From positions 6,507 to 19,775 of the forward strand of contig NZEE01000012.1 of the NCBI GenBank assembly GCA_002688965.1: a stretch of DNA of 13,269 bases, in the 5' to 3' direction. Shown piece after piece: positions 5,976 through 12,290 of this stretch. A program made the position numbers and the translations under genes. Under the pieces are notes generated by a model. It had not been told where the DNA came from and did no database searches. It worked only from the letters and a program-made list of their open reading frames with translations. Each line of letters begins with the position of its first letter. Position 1 is the first letter of the stretch. This stretch comes from an archaeon (lineage in GTDB: Archaea > Aenigmatarchaeota > Aenigmatarchaeia > GW2011-AR5 > GCA-2688965).

Positions 5976-7209
5976 CTGTAGGACTTGCACCTGCGTGCCA
6001 TGATTGTCTAGGACGAACACGAATCTTATATGGACGCTCAGTAGAATCATCAAGTATAATAGCAGTTCCTTTCAATCTTGGAAGTTCATTCAAATACTTT
6101 GTAATATCCCACATCATGTAAGTCTGCATTATTGCACGCAAAGCATCAATATCTGCTTTACTTGTAAGTCTGTGAGATAACACAATATCAGATTGAGCTA
6201 AAATATCAGGATGTAATTTCTCAGGTCGTTGAGTAGCAAATACCGTTGATATACCAGGTTGTCTACCTTCTTTAACTAAACGTCCCATGATTTCTGAAGA
6301 AGCAACTGTTCCTTCAGAAGGAGCAAAATTATGAGCCTCGTCAATTAAAATCCAACACATTGGAACTTTATTTTTCTCAACTAATTCTATCTTAACAAGC
6401 TCTTCCTGTCTACGCGCCTTTATACGCTCAGATAGAATTTTTCGAGAAACTAAAGCAATCAATAACGATCTAACACTTTGAGGTGTAAGAGAAACATCTA
6501 ATATAGATATCTTTCCACCAACAAGAACTTCAGGAGCTTTAGTACCTTCAGAAAATATACCCCATCCTTGAGCAGCAATAAACATGTTTTCTAGAGCTAA
6601 TTTCTCTTTTTCAAACCCTCGTTCTTTGTCAATAGAATCAATAATATCTTGCAAACTATAATTTTCTTTTACTTTCAATCGTGATATAACTTTTTCAAGA
6701 ATAATTCCTTCTCCTGATACTGCATCTAGTTCAAAAACATTTAACCAATCGTCTGAAGTTAACTCCGCAGGTGAAAAAGAAAATACATCATCAAAATCAA
6801 CCCCAGCTCCTTCAAAAGTCTTTTTTTGACCTGCAGGAACATAAACACTTGTATTGAATCCTCTAGGTTCTAATTTCCATTCTTTCAAAAGCGCAAGATT
6901 CTCTTCATCTGAATTTTTCATTGTCCAAAATATTCCCTGTGTATCAATCATAACAGAACAAAGTCTATCACGTAAATCTTCCTCAACTTTAAACAACTCT
7001 TCAACAAACACACCTAATGAAAATGATTTTCCAGAACCTCTCTTACCACAAATAGTAATAACATGAGGTCTAATAGCATCTAATAAAACTCTTGTAGTAA
7101 GATGTGCGTCTTCACCCTTTCCAACAATATGCTTACCTATAAACAAAGTACCAGTATCACCATATGTTTTCATATCGCTTTGGTCTCTGCCAACAACAAT
7201 TCTTTCCAT
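5968..7209 (-). CDS. HerA-like (DUF87-type) P-loop ATPase
   Basis: This 413-aa ATPase belongs to the HerA/FtsK-like DNA-translocase group. It has Walker A GKRGSGKS (residues 55-62), Walker B WILIDEAHNF (286-295), and the HerA-type block ATQRPEKLHPDILAQSDIVLSHRL (325-348), which carries sensor and arginine residues. An N-terminal segment before Walker A is short, so the HerA beta-barrel domain is reduced or absent. Known HerA forms a hexameric ring with the nuclease NurA in end resection. No nurA, mre11 or rad50 gene is nearby, so this may be a paralogue with another DNA-pumping role. The ATG has an AAAGGTGA Shine-Dalgarno five bases upstream. The gene is divergent (50 bp) from an OB-fold nucleic-acid-binding protein, a sensible partner for a DNA ATPase. 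Its 3' end overlaps a small ORF by 8 bp. Confidence 0.92.
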   Translation of the reverse strand: MERIVVGRDQSDMKTYGDTGTLFIGKHIVGKGEDAHLTTRVLLDAIRPHVITICGKRGSGKSFSLGVFVEELFKVEEDLRDRLCSVMIDTQGIFWTMKNSDEENLALLKEWKLEPRGFNTSVYVPAGQKKTFEGAGVDFDDVFSFSPAELTSDDWLNVFELDAVSGEGIILEKVISRLKVKENYSLQDIIDSIDKERGFEKEKLALENMFIAAQGWGIFSEGTKAPEVLVGGKISILDVSLTPQSVRSLLIALVSRKILSERIKARRQEELVKIELVEKNKVPMCWILIDEAHNFAPSEGTVASSEIMGRLVKEGRQPGISTVFATQRPEKLHPDILAQSDIVLSHRLTSKADIDALRAIMQTYMMWDITKYLNELPRLKGTAIILDDSTERPYKIRVRPRQSWHAGASPTAI

Positions 7210-7259
7210 TTATTCACCTTTAATCTAATATTAATACTTTCCTATTCGTAGATATAAAA

Positions 7260-7598
7260 ATGAGTGAAGAAAACAAACCAGCTGAAGATTCTGCAAAACC
7301 AGTAGTTGAGCAGAAAATTAAAGAGTTGGATTCAAATAGTAGAAGTGTTAATCTAACTGCTACTGTAGTGAAAATGGAAGAACCAAGAGAAATTACAACC
7401 AAATTCGGTCGCACAATGGTAGCAAACGCAGATATAGAAGATGATACAGACAAAATAAAACTCGTTCTATGGGGAGACCAAACACAAGCATGTAAAGAAG
7501 GCGATAAAATCAAAGTTACAAATGCTTATGTTAAAGAGTGGAATGGAGAAAAACAGCTCTCAATAGGAAAATATGGAAAAATGGAAAAAATAGAATAA
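7260..7598 (+). CDS. Single-OB-fold nucleic-acid-binding protein (SSB/RPA-like)
   Basis: This 112-aa protein has an acidic disordered N-terminus (about 1-18) and then one OB-fold: KIKELDSNSRSVNLTATVVKMEEPREITTKFG, with VANADIEDDTDKIKLVLWGDQ, then the GDKIKVTNAYVKEWNGEKQLSIGKYG strands. The order VNLTA...EPREI.TKFG...DDT.KI.L.LW is the pattern of archaeal RPA-like single OB domains that bind single-stranded DNA or RNA. There is no zinc finger and no second OB domain, so it may act as an oligomer. The start is set by a 50-bp divergent gap with a weak AT-rich TATA-like region near 7227-7237 and no Shine-Dalgarno, which suggests a leaderless mRNA. The next gene (pilin-like) begins 27 bp downstream, on the same strand but functionally unrelated. 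Confidence 0.9.
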   Translation: MSEENKPAEDSAKPVVEQKIKELDSNSRSVNLTATVVKMEEPREITTKFGRTMVANADIEDDTDKIKLVLWGDQTQACKEGDKIKVTNAYVKEWNGEKQLSIGKYGKMEKIE

Positions 7599-7625
7599 TA
7601 AATACACAAAAACCTATACTTCTTT

Positions 7626-8027
7626 ATGCGAAAAGGAATAACTCCTGTAATATCTGTAGTATTATTATTACTGATAACTGTAGCAGTCATAGGAATAGCA
7701 TTTACATGGTTCATGTCAACAACGCAAGATCTAGCAGATGATGCTGAAAATAGCACTGAAACAATAGTAGCTCGATTTAGAGGAGATTTCCAAATAGAAG
7801 GAATGAATGGAAATGATGTATATATTAGAAATGCAGGAAACGAAGTACTTAATATAGAATCCTTATCAGTTTTTGTGACCACCGATAAAATAGAATTATC
7901 TGATATGGAAATGAATCCTATACAACCAGGAAAAACCGGAACACTTACAATTAATAGAGTTTTAGTAACAAATGATGTTATAGAAATATTTGGAGCTATA
8001 ACATCTCGTTCTATCATAGTAGAATAA
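7626..8027 (+). CDS. Archaeal type IV pilin-like protein
   Basis: This 133-aa protein opens with MRKGITPVIS, a class III prepilin signal. Cleavage is expected after the KG (or K) by an archaeal prepilin peptidase, followed by one long hydrophobic helix (residues ~4-30, ending AFTWF). This helix anchors the subunit in the membrane and later packs into the pilus core. The rest is a short, strand-rich extracellular domain (VYIRNAGNEVLNIESLSVFV, PGKTGTLTINRVL) typical of the DUF1628-like archaeal pilin fold. Its N-terminus is nearly the same as that of the gene at 10534, so they are paralogues. An AATAAATA box about 29 nt before the ATG overlaps the end of the preceding gene and suggests separate leaderless transcription. 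It ends 13 bp before the convergent site-2 protease. Whether it is a major or minor pilin is unknown. Confidence 0.88.
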   Translation: MRKGITPVISVVLLLLITVAVIGIAFTWFMSTTQDLADDAENSTETIVARFRGDFQIEGMNGNDVYIRNAGNEVLNIESLSVFVTTDKIELSDMEMNPIQPGKTGTLTINRVLVTNDVIEIFGAITSRSIIVE

Positions 8028-8040
8028 CTATTAAATAATT

Positions 8041-8646
8041 CTAAAGAATAAATAATCCAAACAATATTACAGCTAAAGCAATTTCTGATGCCCACACACC
8101 TTTATGCCATTTCAAAACTTTAGCACCATCTAAAGGACCAAATGGTATTAAATTAAAGAAAGCTAACCATGCATTAATTGTAACACCATATCCTGCTATA
8201 AAACCAAGAGATGGAACAAATATCAACAAACTCAAAAATACTGCAGCCAATACTAAATTAACAGCAGGTCCAGTAGCAGAAATAATTCCATTTACTCTTT
8301 GTGTAATATTGTGATGTTCTCCCCACAATCCTCTACGAGGATGTATGTAAACAGCTCCAGGTGCAGCAAATACAAAACCAAACATAGAAAATAATAAAGC
8401 CATAAACAACCCTTGAGGCCACATTCTATATTCAGCATAATGACCAAATTTCAAAGCAACATATCTGTGCCCTAATTCATGAGCTATAAATGAAATTGCA
8501 ACTGTAATTAAAGAAAGTATAAACAAAGATGGTATTGTACCAATATTTTGAGCTAAACCAAACAAACCATCAGCAAACGCAATAGCAAATGCCAATGAAA
8601 TAACAGCTGCAGAAACAGCCAGATCTCTTATTTCTTTTTTTTCCAC
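8041..8646 (-). CDS. Site-2 protease family (M50) zinc metalloprotease
   Basis: This is an intramembrane metalloprotease of 201 aa, using the GTG start at 8646. It has about six hydrophobic segments, the zinc-binding HELGH (residues 56-60, FIAHELGHRY) and the third-ligand motif NLIPFGPLDG (165-174), so the active site is complete. There is no PDZ domain. Start choice: an in-frame ATG at 8724 would add 26 residues, but that stretch is the 3' part of the SRP RNA. The GTG at 8646 has GGTGAT three bases upstream, the same Shine-Dalgarno and spacing as gatA and the gene at 12655. It also gives a family-like beginning, VEKKEIRDLAVSA. The GTG lies 11 nt after the probable end of the SRP RNA with no TATA box of its own, so the mRNA may come from read-through of the SRP RNA promoter. 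Substrates unknown. Confidence 0.92.
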   Translation of the reverse strand: MEKKEIRDLAVSAAVISLAFAIAFADGLFGLAQNIGTIPSLFILSLITVAISFIAHELGHRYVALKFGHYAEYRMWPQGLFMALLFSMFGFVFAAPGAVYIHPRRGLWGEHHNITQRVNGIISATGPAVNLVLAAVFLSLLIFVPSLGFIAGYGVTINAWLAFFNLIPFGPLDGAKVLKWHKGVWASEIALAVILFGLFIL

Positions 8647-8657
8647 AGAATCACCAT

Positions 8658-8930
8658 AAAAAGTGGAGACACGCTTGTCTGATTCAAATAAAATAAACAG
8701 AACAGCCCGTAACCATTGCTCCACTCAGTAATCTCCTGAGCACTTCGATTATACCTTAGGGCTGCTACGTTCCCGTCCTGACCCGGTTCACTATAAGGAA
8801 ATCCCAGAAGGCTGAGCTTCGACGCTCTGGCACGGATTCGATTTATCAAACCAAACCTCGCAAGCTTATCAACTCTGCCTATGACGATTTGCAGTTACAG
8901 GTGCCGCCAAGCCACCCAGTCTAGCCTCCA
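8658..8930 (-). ncRNA. SRP RNA (7S RNA), archaeal type
   Basis: This is the RNA scaffold of the signal recognition particle, which targets membrane and secreted proteins. On the minus strand the Alu part shows CCTGTAACTGCAAATCGTC (TGTAAC at 8899-8894). The S-domain helix 8 shows GGGTCAGG, then ACG-GGAA-CGT (GGAA tetraloop 8773-8770), then AGCAGCC. It is closed by CCTTA/TAAGG, the universal SRP54-binding hairpin. A GAGC/GCTC hairpin just before helix 8 fits helix 6. Long-range pairing supports the ends: GTTTGATAAAT pairs with ATTTGAATCAGAC (helix 5, 2-nt bulge), and TGGAG (8930-8926) pairs with CTCCA (8668-8664) as a helix 1. The 3' end is placed at the TTTTT run (8662-8658), giving about 273 nt. 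The region is visibly GC-richer than its neighbours. The identity is firm; the exact ends are inferred. Confidence 0.93.
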
Positions 8931-8950
8931 ATATAATCTTCAAACGTAAC

Positions 8951-8959
8951 CTATTAAAA
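8951..8959 (-). promoter_or_regulatory. TATA box of the SRP RNA gene
   Basis: TTTTAATAG on the minus strand, preceded by a purine-rich BRE-like stretch, is centred 25-26 nt before the inferred 5' end (8930). It sits within the 45-bp gap after the pilin gene at 8976, so the RNA has its own promoter. Confidence 0.65.
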
Positions 8960-8975
8960 TGTTTTATTTCAGAAA

Positions 8976-9410
8976 TTAGCAATTCACAGGTTTAGCATCA
9001 TAGATAACTTTTGCACATTCAGTTGAAACAGATGCTTTATCAAAATTATCACATGTTAGCTCAGATGGATGATAAAATATTTCTTTTGTAATTCCTTTTG
9101 CAAATTCAGGAATAGGAAGCATTGTAATTATAGTACCAAAAATATTATTTTCGCCAATTACATCAGTCTCTTGTATTGTCAGATTATCATACATTCCAAC
9201 ATTTGAAACAATAATCCTACTATTATCATCAATAAGATAAACGCCAGGAATATCCATATCTGCAGCAGTACAATCAATAATTCCGCCTGCTACAAATTCA
9301 GTTTCATCAACTCGTTCCTGAGAAAAATCAAGAGCCCATACAGTAATACCAGATGCTATAGAAACCGCAATAGCTACTACAATAACTTCTGCTATTATTT
9401 GTGAAACCAT
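8976..9410 (-). CDS. Pilin-like membrane-anchored protein, 144 aa
   Basis: The start MVSQIIAEVIVVAIAVSIASG is one N-terminal hydrophobic helix with a very short leader, as in archaeal type IV pilins and archaellin-like proteins. The canonical RKG-x-P cleavage site is missing, so processing may occur after VS or not at all. The external part is strand-rich (SRIIVSNVGMYDNLTIQETDV), as in the neighbouring pilins. It has several cysteines (DCTA, LTCDN, TECAK and the C-terminal VNC), which could form disulfides outside the cell. It lies 18 bp after the gene at 9429, with a GAGGAGAT Shine-Dalgarno, so the two are co-transcribed. Probably a minor or pseudopilin that acts with its two upstream neighbours; function inferred from fold and context only. 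Confidence 0.75.
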   Translation of the reverse strand: MVSQIIAEVIVVAIAVSIASGITVWALDFSQERVDETEFVAGGIIDCTAADMDIPGVYLIDDNSRIIVSNVGMYDNLTIQETDVIGENNIFGTIITMLPIPEFAKGITKEIFYHPSELTCDNFDKASVSTECAKVIYDAKPVNC

Positions 9411-9428
9411 ACAATCTCCTCATTATAA

Positions 9429-9932
9429 TTATAACTCGCAATTAATAAATACTATATTATCACCTGAAAGCGAATCCCTACCTTCTTTAGGACAATTTGA
9501 ACTTAATACCTCAAAAACTTCAATATTATCCACAATAGCTGAACAATCAAAATCTGTTGCAACAAATGCAAGCTGAACAGAACCACTTGAAATAAGCTTT
9601 GTTTCAGGAAGTATTATTTCAAACAAGGTACCGACTTTATTTGTCATATAAAATCTTTCAAGAGTTAAAGATACATCTCCTGTATTACGAACACTAAGAG
9701 AAATAGTCTTATCACCTCCAGTAACATCACATAAATTTTGGCAATCTATTTCTACACTATTAATAAATAAATCAGAATTTGAGCATTCAATCAATCTATC
9801 AGCTTGCCCAACAACTCCTCCTGCACGTTCTCGTGCAAATATTTCAGACCAATTAGCAACAATACCAGCAACAGCAAGTACTATAACAACCATTATAACA
9901 CTAGAAACTAAAACAGACATTCCTTTACGCAT
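9429..9932 (-). CDS. Archaeal type IV pilin-like protein, 167 aa, cysteine-rich
   Basis: MRKGMSVLVSSVIMVVIVLA is a class III prepilin signal (cleavage near RKG) followed by a hydrophobic helix to about residue 27. The extracellular part has a pilin-like strand pattern (TISLSVRNTGDVSLTLERFYM, GSVQLAF). It carries at least seven cysteines (ECS, DCQNLC, DCSA, NCP and the final NCEL), suggesting several disulfides. A TTATTAATA box about 26 nt upstream of the ATG and no Shine-Dalgarno suggest that this gene starts a leaderless transcript that also covers the gene at 8976. It shares the N-terminal plan, but little else, with the pilins on either side. Role as a pilus subunit is inferred. Confidence 0.85.
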   Translation of the reverse strand: MRKGMSVLVSSVIMVVIVLAVAGIVANWSEIFARERAGGVVGQADRLIECSNSDLFINSVEIDCQNLCDVTGGDKTISLSVRNTGDVSLTLERFYMTNKVGTLFEIILPETKLISSGSVQLAFVATDFDCSAIVDNIEVFEVLSSNCPKEGRDSLSGDNIVFINCEL

Positions 9933-9966
9933 AATAGAGATATTATCTAGATATTAATAAAGGTAA

Positions 9967-10419
9967 TTAATTAAAGAAAACATCTTTTGGATATCCAGGA
10001 CAGTTTGAAGCTGTTACTCTAACAGAAACAGGCTTTATTGATTTAGTTGTATCATGAGTAATTGTTTTTGTGTCACCAGGACCTAAATTAGTAACAGTTG
10101 AAGCAACTGTATCTATGTTTTCTGATGGATCACTATATGTTACAGATATTTTAAGATCAGTTAAGTTTATTTTAGGATTAAAATTACTTACTCTAACACT
10201 AACTTGGTTGCCTACTATAACAGGAATTTCAGCATATAGAGCGCCAATACATTGAGCTTCTGAACTTATAGCGTCAGTCTGTGAACCAACAAAACTAGTA
10301 GCCCAATTAGCAACAATAAACGCAATACTTATAGTAAATGCTATCAAAACAACAGCAGCTATCAAAGGAGATACTCCTTTTCTAAATGAATTCATAGAAC
10401 TACTATCAAATGTCTTCAT
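9967..10419 (-). CDS. Archaeal type IV pilin-like protein, 150 aa
   Basis: The protein has a 16-residue leader and then the motif FRKG-VSPLIAAVVLIAFTI, the textbook archaeal class III prepilin cleavage site with Val-Ser-Pro after the Gly, and a hydrophobic helix ending AFIVANW. The exposed domain contains VSVRVSNFNPKINLTDLKIS and GPGDTKTITHDTT, strand-rich and pilin-like, with two cysteines (QCIG, NCPG). The ATG at 10419 is about 26 nt after a TATAAATA box (10449-10442), so a leaderless start is likely. An internal ATG at residue 9 (MNSFRKG) is the alternative and gives a more usual leader length. It is divergent from the pilin at 10534, and a 34-bp gap separates it from the pilin at 9932. 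Confidence 0.88.
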   Translation of the reverse strand: MKTFDSSSMNSFRKGVSPLIAAVVLIAFTISIAFIVANWATSFVGSQTDAISSEAQCIGALYAEIPVIVGNQVSVRVSNFNPKINLTDLKISVTYSDPSENIDTVASTVTNLGPGDTKTITHDTTKSIKPVSVRVTASNCPGYPKDVFFN

Positions 10420-10441
10420 AATCTATTAAGTATCAAACCCA

Positions 10442-10449
10442 TATTTATA
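10442..10449 (-). promoter_or_regulatory. TATA box of the pilin gene at 10419
   Basis: TATAAATA on the minus strand within CCTATAAATATGGG is centred 26-27 nt before the ATG, matching a leaderless promoter. It is back to back with the promoter of the plus-strand pilin. Confidence 0.6.
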
Positions 10450-10479
10450 GGTTTTTTTGAAATAAACTCCTTTACAAAA

Positions 10480-10529
10480 TTGGTTATATATACCAAAAAT
10501 ACCATATTTAATTACAATTAAGGAGGATT
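10480..10529 (+). promoter_or_regulatory. Strong promoter and Shine-Dalgarno of the pilin at 10534, with inverted repeat over the TATA box
   Basis: The TATA box TATATAT (10485-10491) is framed by perfect inverted arms TTGGT (10480-10484) and ACCAA (10492-10496). About 25 nt later a short leader would begin, containing AAGGAGGAT (10521-10529), a near-full Shine-Dalgarno four bases before the ATG. Like ftsZ, this is a leadered gene, unlike the other pilins. The arms around the TATA box could be an operator; that part is inference. Confidence 0.6.
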
Positions 10530-10533
10530 CAAA

Positions 10534-11013
10534 ATGAGAAAAGGTATAACCCCTGTAATATCTATTGTATTGCTTCTACTGATTGTAGTAGCTATCATCG
10601 GAATTGCTTTTGGTTGGTTTGTAGGAATATTTGACACAGTAACCGGAGAAGGCGATGATGTAATAGAAGGTACAGTAGACAGATTCGGTCAAATATCTTC
10701 AATTGACAGTGCTATATGCGTAGATGGAGTAGATCCTGTTGAAGACACCATAACACTTTATGTTAAAGCAACTGATAAACAGCTTGCTAAAGGCGATGTA
10801 AGTATTTATCTTGATGGTGCTCTTATTGGAAGCAACACTGCTATCATAGGTGCTGGAGATACAGATACATTAACATTTGCAAATGGTGATGAGATGGATG
10901 GTGTTGCTGGTGCAGATACTATTACTGTAGTTTGTCCATCAGCAGGAAATTCAATTAAGATAAGTACAACTGATCCTGCGGGTGTAGGTGACGAATTTAC
11001 AATTGAAGCATAA
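10534..11013 (+). CDS. Type IV pilin, candidate major pilin
   Basis: This 159-aa protein begins MRKGITPVISIVLLLLI, a class III prepilin signal with ITPV after the RKG, followed by a hydrophobic helix to about residue 33 (GWFVGIF). The mature domain is rich in Gly, Asp, Thr and Ala and low in Lys/Arg (VDPVEDTITLYVKATDKQ, GSNTAIIGAGDTDTLTF), so it is acidic. It has two cysteines (AICVDG, VVCPS) that could pair. Its N-terminus closely matches the pilin at 7626. It has a strong TATA box, a full Shine-Dalgarno, and a long T-rich terminator. Its codons look richer in GCT/GGT/GTA than the flanking genes. Together these suggest the abundant subunit; that ranking is inference. It is monocistronic and convergent with the operon ending at 11125. 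Confidence 0.88.
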   Translation: MRKGITPVISIVLLLLIVVAIIGIAFGWFVGIFDTVTGEGDDVIEGTVDRFGQISSIDSAICVDGVDPVEDTITLYVKATDKQLAKGDVSIYLDGALIGSNTAIIGAGDTDTLTFANGDEMDGVAGADTITVVCPSAGNSIKISTTDPAGVGDEFTIEA

Positions 11014-11041
11014 ATTCTATTTTTATTTTTTTCCTATTTTT
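11014..11041 (+). terminator. T-rich terminator of the pilin at 10534
   Basis: Directly after the TAA the plus strand has three consecutive T-runs (ATTTTTATTTTTTTCC, then ATTTTTAC), with no ORF. Multiple T-tracts are the usual archaeal termination signal. Confidence 0.6.
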
Positions 11042-11115
11042 ACTATATACTCAACAGAGTATAGAAAAAATAAGGTGGAACTTGTTTCCATCCTGAATTT
11101 TTACTATCTACTCAA
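11036..11115. repeat. 19-bp direct repeat flanking a hairpin in the convergent intergenic region
   Basis: ATTTTTACTATATACTCAA (11036-11054) recurs as ATTTTTACTATCTACTCAA (11097-11115), 18 of 19 bases identical. Between them on the minus strand is a hairpin, GGATGGAA/TTCCACC, followed by TTATTTTTTC, a likely terminator for the minus-strand operon ending at 11125. The first repeat copy also pairs with GAGTATAG just downstream to make a second hairpin. The segment may simply be a bidirectional terminator. Confidence 0.6.
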
Positions 11116-11124
11116 AGAAATATA

Positions 11125-11790
11125 TTATTGAATCACATCTACTACTACAAAGTCTGCTCCTGTATAAAGTGTATAAACCACCTTATATGACATATCACCA
11201 GTATCAATACTAGAAACAGTCTTACATAATGGCAAACTCTTGCCAGTAGCAAGCAATTCTATTTTACCTGTACCTACAGTAACATCTGTACCAGACATAT
11301 CTATATCAAGCCCAAGAACAGGAACCGTTATATTCAATATTTTATTTTTCACAAACAAAATATCCTCAGATATATCTCTTACACCATCAGAAATCTTAAA
11401 ACCAATCATAATTTTATCATTTTCCATAATTATATTTCCATCAGAAACAGAACAATCTACCTCATCACCTGCAATTACCATTGTTCTTCCAATGTTTCTA
11501 GAACCATAATCCATGAAATTACCAAGAACATCAAACTGTATAGCATTTTCATTAGGAAGTGTCTCAAACCCATCAACATTACTATAAAATGAAACTAAGC
11601 GAGAAGAATCCTTTCCTTCTTCTGAAACTTGCATTATAGCATTATCAATAATTCCTAATATATTCTTTGCTTCATCTACACTACCTCCAGCAACAGAAGT
11701 CTTAATAGCTGGATTACCAATTGAAAGAACAGTACCTATTCCTATAACTCCTATAAACAATACCATTACCATTGTAATCAATTGATTCAT
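11125..11790 (-). CDS. Membrane-anchored pilin-like/minor pilin protein, 221 aa
   Basis: This is the last gene of the minus-strand pilin-like operon. MNQLITMVMVLFIGVIGIGTVLSIG is a single N-terminal hydrophobic helix with almost no leader. It is followed by a helix-prone segment (SVDEAKNILGIIDNAIMQVSEEG), which extends the stalk as in pilins, and then a long strand-rich domain (DKIMIGFKISDGVRDIS, KNKILNITVPVLGLDIDMSG, SYKVVYTLY). There is one Cys in each of DCSV and LCKT. It has no recognisable prepilin cleavage site, so it may stay as an uncleaved anchor. Its start is preceded by AGGTG inside TATGTAGGTGTAAATATG. The TAG there is the stop of the coding-like extension of the upstream gene, so translation appears coupled to that extension. 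Specific function unknown. Confidence 0.75.
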   Translation of the reverse strand: MNQLITMVMVLFIGVIGIGTVLSIGNPAIKTSVAGGSVDEAKNILGIIDNAIMQVSEEGKDSSRLVSFYSNVDGFETLPNENAIQFDVLGNFMDYGSRNIGRTMVIAGDEVDCSVSDGNIIMENDKIMIGFKISDGVRDISEDILFVKNKILNITVPVLGLDIDMSGTDVTVGTGKIELLATGKSLPLCKTVSSIDTGDMSYKVVYTLYTGADFVVVDVIQ

Positions 11791-11798
11791 ATTTACAC

Positions 11799-11894
11799 CT
11801 ACATATCATATGTTCCTAATTTTACATTTTCACCAAAATCTAACTCATAAAATAGATAACCATCTGAAATATCAAGTTCAATGCTCTCGTCTTT
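11799..11894 (-). other. Coding-like in-frame continuation after the TAG at 11895-11897
   Basis: Immediately after the TAG ending the gene at 12290, the same frame stays open for 31 codons (KDESIELDISDGYLFYELDF, then GENVKLGTYDM) and stops at TAG 11801-11799. That second stop overlaps the AGGTG Shine-Dalgarno of the next gene, the same coupling seen at gatC/gatA and at 12660/12655. The peptide has an alternating strand-like pattern and no start codon of its own except the final Met. It is most simply the original C-terminus of the upstream gene, cut by a nonsense codon, or reached by UAG read-through. Confidence 0.6.
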
Positions 11895-12290
11895 CTAATT
11901 AAGTGTTATTTTTTTTGAACTAGTTAGAACTTCAACATAAGAATTATCAGCTATATCTTGATTAAATCCTTTAAAAGAAACTGTAGTATTATGCCCAAGA
12001 TAATTTCCTATAGTTAACATATGTCCTTCTATATCACTCTCAGAATAAACATACAAAACACCAAAATCAGCAACTCTTTCTTTCAAATACAAAGAAAAAT
12101 CATCTAAATTATCTGTACCATATAAATAATTCATCGCTGCAACGCGTTTATACTCATTTTCAATATTACTGATCAAAAAACCATTATGATCATAGTTTTC
12201 ATGGAACATTTGAACAATAAACAATCCTTTAATTGCAATCAAAGCTACGATAATAATAACAGCCCCCACTACAAACATTTGGCCTTTCAT
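11895..12290 (-). CDS. Minor pilin-like protein, 131 aa, possibly truncated by in-frame TAG
   Basis: The product starts MKGQMFVVGAVIIIVALIAI, a class III-like prepilin start (KG-Q) with a hydrophobic helix to about residue 27. A helical stalk follows (ISNIENEYKRVAAMNYLYG), then a short strand-rich domain ending SSKKITLN. The ATG at 12290 is preferred over an in-frame ATG at 12305 because GGAGGA (12302-12297) lies 7 bases upstream and because ATGA overlaps the preceding stop by four bases. The frame continues after TAG 11897-11895 for another 31 codons that look coding, so the ancestral protein was probably about 163 aa. Part of a coupled operon of small anchored proteins resembling minor pilins or pseudopilins. 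Function inferred from design only. Confidence 0.75.
   Translation of the reverse strand: MKGQMFVVGAVIIIVALIAIKGLFIVQMFHENYDHNGFLISNIENEYKRVAAMNYLYGTDNLDDFSLYLKERVADFGVLYVYSESDIEGHMLTIGNYLGHNTTVSFKGFNQDIADNSYVEVLTSSKKITLN

Noticed and set aside
7526..8095. Long minus-strand ORF (189 aa) across the OB-fold gene end and the pilin gene
   Set aside because: It is antisense to a clear pilin and its product has no family features; it is a low-complexity shadow of real plus-strand genes.
8628..8849. Minus-strand ORF of 73 aa
   Set aside because: Most of it is SRP RNA sequence; the GTG-started site-2 protease explains the rest in another frame.
8820..8870. tRNA T-arm-like string (ATCGAATCC) on the minus strand
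   Set aside because: No acceptor stem, D-arm or anticodon arm surrounds it; the sequence is part of SRP RNA helix 5.
11895..11897. General reassignment of UAG to an amino acid (e.g. pyrrolysine)
   Set aside because: Several other genes here (gatC, the GNAT gene, the site-2 protease, the 46-aa ORF) also end at TAG, so TAG works as a stop in this genome; only local read-through or mutation remains possible.
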